This document shows positions 57,951 through 64,000 of a stretch of 64,000 nucleotides of DNA, piece after piece (within the stretch, counting starts at the first letter, position 1; the number at the start of each line of letters is the position of its first letter). The notes beneath the pieces were generated by a model. The model did not search any database. It was not told where the DNA came from and saw nothing but the letters and a program-made list of their open reading frames with translations. The translations under genes and the position numbers were made by a program. The DNA is from Primulina eburnea (taxonomy: Eukaryota > Streptophyta > Magnoliopsida > Lamiales > Gesneriaceae): contig NC_133110.1 of NCBI RefSeq assembly GCF_022965805.1, forward strand, positions 27,834,668 to 27,898,667. The letters are read 5' to 3'.

Positions 57951-58952
57951 TGTTAGACATTTTATTGTGGCGATGATAACTAAAACCAGTAGACCAGCAG
58001 ACCAGAACAACAAAATAACTTATCAGTAGCTGCTGTTCTAGTAAAACTAAACCAGTAGAAAAGGGATAACAATACAAAACCAGTAGAGAACGTTTTCTAA
58101 CGTTGCTATCTTAATTTTACCGTTAAAGAGTTCCTAGTACTAGTATTAATTGCAGCATTAAATACTATACGGAGTCATTTAATGCATATTACCCAATTTA
58201 GTATAAAACAAGACTGATTGTTTTATAGCTTTTCTGCAGGAACTTGTTTCGTTAATAAAGCTGATTGTATCAGTTATCTGAAGACTTCTCTGATTGTGAA
58301 CGTTGAACTCAGTCGTTTATATATACTTGGATCAAATCCTTGTTCGACACGACACTTCGCATAATATCATTTTCAAGGAACAAAGCTACTCTCTTATCAG
58401 ACGAATATCAAAATTCCTTGAGCATTTAAAAGTTCAACACAAAGAAAAGTAGCACACGCTTCATAGCTTGTATCTGATCTTATAAAGATCATCCTGTGCT
58501 ACTAATTCTTACACTCTTCACAATCTTTACATCACTTATACTTTATCAGAAGAGTCTGTAATCTGAAAAGAGTTTTTTCAGAACTTTGTGTTTCGCATTT
58601 TTGTGAGTTGAGAAACTAAGAGTTTCAGTAGGCTGAGGTGTAAGTCCTTCTGAAGTGGGTGTGTACAAAAGTTGTACTGTAATATCCAAAGTCTTTTAGT
58701 TATACCTTCTGGAAACAGAAGAAGGGGAGACGTAAAAGAGTTTATCTTCGAACTTCCATAAACAACTGCTGCCTACTGCTTTATTGTTTTTCAACTACTT
58801 CATCAGATTGTTTCCGCACGTTTTATTGTAATCAGGTGAAAGTATTCGCACAAGATCAACTACTATCCTTAACAGGATTTTAGTACCTCATCAGAACGAA
58901 AAACGAGTAGAGTTTATTCACCCCCCCTCTAAACTCAACTTCGATCTCAACA
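57951..58952 (+). repeat. 3' LTR of copia copy 2
   Basis: It is 1002 bp, begins TGTTAGACATTTTATTGTGG and ends ACTTCGATCTCAACA. It is very close to the 5' LTR by eye, so the insertion is recent relative to the array. Confidence 0.93.
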
Positions 58953-59869
58953 GTATATTAATTTTTTTTAAAAAATCCTAAGAAGATTGGGCCTAAGAAA
59001 TATATTTTAAAATAATAATTTAATTTTAACGAAATATAAATTCTCAGTTCCTCCGAACATTCCTAGGGTTTTGGAAGCCTCTCGTCGCCTACACTCTTTC
59101 TGTACAAGCAAAAATGAAGTACTCACTTGTTTACTTCTCTTTTTTTTTGTTGTTGGGAAATTAAAGGATAAAAAGGTTGAAATCCGTTTTCTACACATTG
59201 TTTTGGATGATTTTTCGAGTTTGTAAACTGAATTAGGATATTTTTTAGGCCGGGTTTGGAGGGTTGACTTTTAGTACACAGGAAGATGGATTTGAGGAGA
59301 GCCTTGTTTTTAAACGGTATAATATCTCCAGAAAATGTATCCTACATTTTCAAATTTGTATAATTTTAGAATAATATGATATTAGTTCGTGTAGATCAAT
59401 TTTGTGTATCGTGACACAAAATTATTATTATTATTATTAAAATATATATTGTCAAATAAATTTAATTAGAAAATATATTTAATAATACTGATGTTTGTTT
59501 TTGTAATAATAAAAAAATGTTATGACTTATATTAAAATTTTAAAATTTTAAACATGTGTAATTATAATTTTTACTGATATTAATTTCTTATATTAACAAT
59601 TTTAACACTTAAGAGTATCAATAAATTTTTTTAAAAAAATAAAACAGAAAAAAATTCAAATTTACAATATAGAGTTATATTTTTTAAAATTGTTTTCTAC
59701 ATAAGCACGTTATAAAATTTAACCTTAAAACTTAATTTAATTACTTAAATAAAAGTTTTAAGTAAATTAATTCAAAATAAATCATTGAATAAAAATATAT
59801 TAATTAGAATTAATAATTCTTATATTACTTTGTATTAACATAAATATAATTACAATATTATAGATTATA
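58953..59869. repeat. tandem region 2, unit 3, right part
   Basis: The unit continues after the copia insertion, starting with the GTATA duplication. It holds the third shortened gene copy and then AT-rich sequence matching 42005-42349 and 44110-44460. Confidence 0.85.
58977..59340 (+). pseudogene. deletion derivative of the cystatin-like gene, unit 3
   Basis: It has the same joins as units 1 and 2, with a further small loss at the exon 3/exon 5 join (gccttgtttttaaacggtat). It retains cagga in place of catga near 59280, closer to the full copies, so units diverged after the deletions. Confidence 0.6.
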
Positions 59870-59911
59870 TTAATGATATCGAAGTTATAGCATAATTATA
59901 CACTATTTTAT
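59870..59911. repeat. tandem region 2, unit 4, first 42 bp
   Basis: It starts with the marker ttaatgatatcgaagttata and ends at cactatttta, where pararetrovirus-like sequence begins. Confidence 0.7.
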
Positions 59912-60098
59912 TGTTAAACAAGAATCTTATATTCATTATTATTCTGGAGTTTAAATTTCTCCTTTTCTTAGCTCAATTTGAGTTGAAGATGGTATATAGG
60001 CTGGAAACCAATAACCTCCATGTGTGCGAAAGCCACTAAGGAAAAGTTTGGTAAAACAATGCCACGTATCAGATTCCTCTTTGATTCCAAGCCTCAGA

Positions 60099-60110
60099 TG
60101 GTATCAGAGC
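60099..60110 (+). promoter_or_regulatory. tRNA-Met primer site of the pararetrovirus
   Basis: TGGTATCAGAGC followed by CATGG lies 43 nt before the likely movement protein ATG. Pararetroviruses use the same tRNA-Met site as many LTR elements. Confidence 0.88.
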
Positions 60111-60152
60111 CATGGAAATAGTCTGGTTAATAATTTAGCACTTTTTATTCAA

Positions 60153-61208
60153 ATGAATATTTTCAGTATGAAAGAAACTGTTCATAACAGTTTAAATGAA
60201 GAATATGATATACCTGAAAATTTAGATTTATTGAATAAATGGACTATTCCTAAGATAGAATCTAAAATGATCTATAAGTTAGGAACTTTTGAAAGAATTG
60301 GTTTTAAACAAGTAGTTAAAACTACAGAATCATCTGTACCTCTTCATAATAATGAAATGGTGATAAGATTGTTAAACAATAAAGATATTATGCCTTATAT
60401 GAAAAATTATAAATTTATTCATATAGGATTAATTCAAATTGCTTTTAGACCTTTAACATTAGAAGGTTTACCAGAAAGCTTCATAGCAGCTTTAAGAGAT
60501 GGAAGAAATTTGAATTGGAAACAATCCCTTATGGGAATAATTCAATCTAGTCTGGCACATGGTCCAGTATATTTTGATGTTTATCCAAATTTATCTTTAT
60601 CTTTGTTTGATCCAAATATATTAGATGCTTTAACATTAAATGTTAAAACTCATGGTTATAATTATACTCCTGGAACAGAAGTAATATGTATCTGTTATCG
60701 TATTTATTATAAACCATTATTTACACTTAATCCTATGTGTAAAAGAATAGATAAAAAATTAAATGAAACTATTCTTATAGAAACTAATTTTAATAGATCT
60801 AATATTACAACTCGTAGATCTATAAAATGGGAAGAAATAGAATTTCCAGAAAACTGGATAATTGAACAAGCTGTTCCTAGAAATCCTATAATAAATAGAG
60901 ATTTAGAACAAGTTATACAAACTAATGAAGGAACTGTTCAAATACAGTTTAATAATGAACAAAGAAGATTATTACCCTCTTCTGTTTATGCTAGATCAAG
61001 ATCTAGTCATTCATTTATTTCTCCTCTAGATTATATGGTTGATATACCACAAACTTCTAGAGCTTCTACTTCTCAATTTAGGGAAGAATTAGAATCTACT
61101 AATACAGTAGATGATTTAATTATAAATCAAAATAATATAGTTCATAAAAGTAACTTTCAAAAAGTTAGAGAAACTGATACAGTTTCAGAAATGAATTTTA
61201 GTATTTAA
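60153..61208 (+). CDS. pararetrovirus movement protein (30K superfamily)
   Basis: The frame is open from further upstream, but that would translate through the primer site, so I take the ATG at 60153 (MNIFSMKETVHNS), giving 351 residues. The central part resembles caulimovirid 30K movement proteins: YKFIHIGLIQIAFRPLT, a helix with LKDxR-like ALRDGRNLNWKQSLMG, and the beta-rich GPVYFDVYPNLSLSL. The C-terminal third is polar and probably disordered. In the family these proteins form tubules through plasmodesmata and let virus move between cells. The ORF has no break. Its stop overlaps the next ATG by one base (TAATG at 61206-61210). Confidence 0.82.
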   Translation: MNIFSMKETVHNSLNEEYDIPENLDLLNKWTIPKIESKMIYKLGTFERIGFKQVVKTTESSVPLHNNEMVIRLLNNKDIMPYMKNYKFIHIGLIQIAFRPLTLEGLPESFIAALRDGRNLNWKQSLMGIIQSSLAHGPVYFDVYPNLSLSLFDPNILDALTLNVKTHGYNYTPGTEVICICYRIYYKPLFTLNPMCKRIDKKLNETILIETNFNRSNITTRRSIKWEEIEFPENWIIEQAVPRNPIINRDLEQVIQTNEGTVQIQFNNEQRRLLPSSVYARSRSSHSFISPLDYMVDIPQTSRASTSQFREELESTNTVDDLIINQNNIVHKSNFQKVRETDTVSEMNFSI

Positions 61209-62485
61209 TGGATAATAAATTTAAAATTGATTTTACTAAAGGATCTTCTGCTAGAGCAAAGATCAATGCAGAATTTTATTTACCCAAATGGGAATCTTTC
61301 AGAAATTGGTACTTTAAAAGTTTTTCTGAAGAAGAGTTTGAATATATTGTTTCAACATTTTATAAATATTGTGAAAACCAGAATAAATTAATACATTTTG
61401 TTCCTTGGTTTTTTAAAACATTTATTATAGATTATATTTCTACTCTTGAAAGAAATTATAAACTTTCTTCAGGACAGATTCAAAAATCTGTTTATCCTCC
61501 TCAACAATCTTTTATAATAGAAAAGAATAATAAAATTTTAAATTTTACTGCTTTTTCAAAATTATTTGAGAATGATATGTTACAAATTACTGTTAAACAT
61601 ATTAATCAGATAATAGAAAAACAGAATTACACAAATTTATATCTCACGATTATAGGAGAAGAAATAAATTCTCTTAAAGATCGTATTGATAAAATTATTT
61701 TAGCTATTAATATTTTAGCTATTAATAAAATTAAACCTAATGTTCATATAGAAGAACCAGAAAATAATATTGTTTCTGTTGCTACCTCATCCATTCAATC
61801 CCCTCCTGATATTAAGGATTTTAAATTTAAATCTTCTGTTTCTGATATAGAAAAATTATTAGAAGAAAAATTTAGAAATCTTAATTTAAATACTCTTAAT
61901 GAAGAGTTTGAAGAATTAGATAAGATTAATAATCATTCTGAAAATGAAATTAATAAAATTAAATGGGCTGATAGACCTACTACATCCAAATATTACTATA
62001 ATAAACCTACTCCCATGGATGTTCTCATTGAAGAAAATGAATATATTTATTCAAATAGTTATAATGGGAAAAATATTTATGAATGGAATATTGATGGTTA
62101 TAGTGATAGGCAAATATATAATACTGCTCACAGAATGCTAATGTATAGTACTGTGTGTAAATCATCAGGTAATACTGATAAGAATATTGCTAAAATGATA
62201 ACAGCAGGATTTACTGGCCAACTTAAAGGTTGGTGGGATAATTATCTAAATTATTCTCAAAAAGATGAAATCTTTAATTCCATAAAAATGGAAAATAATA
62301 TTCAATTAGAAAATGTAGTGTATACATTAATATTGACTATGATTGAACATTTTACTGGAAAATTCACTGATAATAGTGAACAAATTAGAACTTTATTAAG
62401 TAATCTAAAATGTAAAACACTTACTGATTTTAGATGGTATAAAGATACTTTCTTATCCCGTATATATGAAATTCCAGACTGTAAT
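61208..62485 (+). pseudogene. pararetrovirus second ORF, coat-protein region, truncated by an LTR
   Basis: It starts at 61208 and has about 426 virus-derived codons before the LTR at 62486; the frame runs on by chance to 62587. Residues about 255-425 match a domain seen in plant pararetrovirus-like polyproteins, with YEWNIDGYSDRQIYN, ITAGFTGQLKGWWDNYLNY and LSNLKCKTLTDFRWYKDTF, i.e. a gag-like coat region. The N-terminal half is Asn/Ile/Lys-rich and mainly helical. The zinc knuckle, protease and reverse transcriptase that should follow are absent here. The reading frame shows no other break. Confidence 0.72.
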
Positions 62486-62634
62486 TGTAATGCCCGAGAT
62501 TTAATTACTGTAATCAGATGTGGATTAATTGACGTAATGGAAGTCATAGGAACTCAAATGACGAAGCCGGGCGTTGGTTTATGTTAAGCCAAGATGTTGA
62601 ACCGAATATCTCAAGATGTTAGGCCGAACATCTC

Positions 62635-62807
62635 GCGCCCGAGCGGCAGAAAAGCACCGCACGAGCGCGCATGTATAATTTGTGAGGGCCGAGAGTTCTT
62701 CGCCCTAGCGAGCAACTTCTGACCGCCTGAGCGAGGGGAGATGTTCAGCCGAGGATCTCGACCGAAACTGACTCGCCCTAGCGGTAGGTTTTGACCGCCC
62801 TAGCGAG
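62635..62807. repeat. three GC-rich inverted pairs upstream of the LTR TATA box
   Basis: Pairs start at about 62635 (gcgcccgagcggc ... gcaccgcacgagcgcgc), 62701 (cgccctagcgagc ... gaccgcctgagcgag) and 62774 (cgccctagcggta ... gaccgccctagcgagcg), spacing about 65-73 bp. Position and layout equal those in the LTR at 23495-25282, with a different core sequence. Confidence 0.8.
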
Positions 62808-63822
62808 CGACGTGTAAAATGAAGAATGAGCCACTTGCTTTTATGCATGCAACGAGTGTATATATATATAAATACACGATTTCTTCCTCATTTCCTTCAG
62901 TGGAAAATCGAGAATTCGAGGGAAGTGTACTTCTTGATTTTAGAATTCGATTTACGTGAAATCCGTCCGTTCGATTTTAAATCCGACTTCAGTACGGTGT
63001 TCCTATCAACGTAGGCTACGACTGGACGTAAGTTTTGCTATGTTTTGACATGTTTTGAAATTAAACTATTGTCAGAATTGAATAGGATTCATATATGATG
63101 TTCTTGTCATGTTAGATATCATAGAATCGAAGTCAGATTAAAGAACGGACTGGTTATGTAATTGTTATGATTTTCGGAGTCGATGTGACTGAGAATTCAT
63201 ATCAGATATGTATTGTTATTGAGATTATGACTGGTATCGATATTGATTATGAGTTCTGGTATTATATCTGTGATGTTTGGATTGACGGGGATTATCGAAA
63301 CAGTGTTGTTATGCCGTCGAAACATCAGTTGGTTGATATTGATCAGATTTGGTATTGATTTGGATTGGATTGTGATACCGTATGTCGATTGACATTAATC
63401 AGATTATGTGTTTTGATTTGAGTATTAATCAGAACAGGTATTGAATTGAATTGTGTATTGATATTATACCTATTCAACTGTTCTTACCAGATTGGGAATG
63501 GACCGAGACAGAGTCGGGACTTCTTCTTCTTCTGAGCGAGAAGATAAAGGTATAAATTAATGTTGAGTTGGGATTGCACAACTCGAGTGAGGTTTGACTC
63601 GAGTTTCCCTAAATCACATACTTTACCTTATTGCATTGATATTTGCATTAAGTTGATTGATGTACTTGTTCTCTTGATACTAGATGACAGGTATTAGACG
63701 AGTTATCTTGTGACAGAAGTGCCGGATAGTGGTGGTATCGCCACGGCACATTGCACGATGTCTCAAGATAGGATATTGGCGATAGAGCTACAGTCCTTGA
63801 CGGTTAGGTCAGGACACTGGAT

Positions 63823-64000
63823 GTTTGGTTATATCGAGTAATGGAATCTATTACGGAATTCGATATAGGAACACCATATTTGGTTATATCGAGTAAAGGG
63901 TATTGGAATTCTTCTATTACGGAATTCGATATAGGAATACCAGGGCACTGGTTATATCGAGTAATAGAGATTATGGTTCCATCCTTTACGGAATTCGATA
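63823..64000. repeat. tandem repeats each able to form a hairpin
   Basis: Three repeats start at about 63823, 63879 and 63950. Each begins ggttatatcgagtaa and ends ttacggaattcgatata, which are near inverted complements. The unit length is about 55-70 bp. They lie in the transcribed part of the LTR; the third is cut by the window end. Confidence 0.85.

Larger units (their letters stand above)
45592..58952 (+). mobile_element. SIRE-like copia element, copy 2, with nested solo LTR
   Basis: It is 13.36 kb, or about 11.45 kb without the nested solo LTR and its duplication, equal to copy 1. GTATA duplications flank it (45587-45591 and 58953-58957). Gag and pol are broken, but the third ORF (941 residues) is intact. 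Same family as copy 1, opposite orientation. Confidence 0.93.
59912..62485 (+). mobile_element. endogenous pararetrovirus (caulimovirid) fragment
   Basis: A leader with tRNA-Met primer site is followed by a movement protein ORF and the start of a second ORF. Such gene content is that of plant pararetroviruses integrated in the host genome. The left end abuts array sequence; the right end is cut by an LTR insertion at 62486. Reverse transcriptase and the remainder are not in the window. No genus can be assigned from this part. Confidence 0.8.
62486..64000 (+). mobile_element. Ty3-type LTR inserted in the pararetrovirus, cut by the window edge
   Basis: It begins TGTAATGCCCGAGATTTAAT, like the LTR starts at 25282 (minus strand) and 49930. 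The block 62990-63045 (cctatcaacgtaggctacga and following) is the reverse complement of 24740-24790 in the decayed Ty3 LTR, which confirms the relation. A TATA-like run (62858-62875) follows GC-rich inverted pairs (62635-62807). The five bases before it are gtaat; the matching duplication lies outside the window. It may be a solo LTR or the 5' LTR of a full element. No gene is seen in 62588-64000. Confidence 0.85.

Noticed and set aside
60024..60152. Upstream extension of the movement protein ORF
   Set aside because: It would translate the primer binding site and leader; the internal ATG at 60153 gives a protein that begins like the family.

Overview
This window is a gene-poor, repeat-dense stretch of a plant nuclear genome, almost certainly a eudicot. 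The evidence is Ty3/gypsy chromovirus and Ty1/copia LTR retrotransposons primed by initiator tRNA-Met (primer site TGGTATCAGAGC), a plant pararetrovirus remnant, and AT-rich GT-AG introns. The style of the copia third ORF suggests an asterid (Lamiales) host; that placement is from memory and weak. I see no intact host protein-coding gene.

Layout. 1-2501: 5' end of a minus-strand Ty3/gypsy element (gag, primer site, truncated LTR). 2502-12378: a plus-strand Tekay/Del-type chromovirus with a complete 1577-residue Gag-Pol. Its 5' LTR is truncated and holds a strange C-only then G/T-only patch; its 3' LTR carries a 1.5-kb insertion of another LTR's repeats. 12379-12914: leader of a different tRNA-Met-primed retroelement with two small ORFs. 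13056-28790: tandem region 1, with two copies of an intron-containing cystatin-like pseudogene followed by about 2.1-kb units, one interrupted by a decayed Ty3 element (20197-25282). 28791-59911: tandem region 2, about 2.1-kb units each with a deletion derivative of the same gene and a long hairpin. Two copies of one SIRE-like copia family are inserted here in opposite orientation (30577-42006 minus, 45592-58952 plus). The second is itself interrupted by a solo LTR (49930-51839). 59912-62485: endogenous pararetrovirus piece (movement protein plus start of the next polyprotein), cut by a Ty3-type LTR that runs from 62486 off the window.

How the parts relate. Insertions are nested: the array expanded first, copia elements, a Ty3 element and pararetrovirus sequence then broke into its units, and Ty3 LTRs later entered both a copia element and the pararetrovirus. 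Target-site duplications support three of these events (GTATA and TATAT for the copia copies, CTTTT for the solo LTR). The two copia copies decode each other: where one is broken the other usually reads through.

Most interesting: (i) a conserved antisense unit (TATA box, 85-codon ORF, AATAAA) between pol and ORF3 in both copia copies; (ii) arrays of GC-rich palindromes just upstream of the TATA box in three related Ty3 LTRs, with different motifs but the same architecture; (iii) a cystatin-like gene fragment amplified in tandem with head-to-head copies of its 5' end. Alignments here were made by eye, so boundaries may be off by a few bases.
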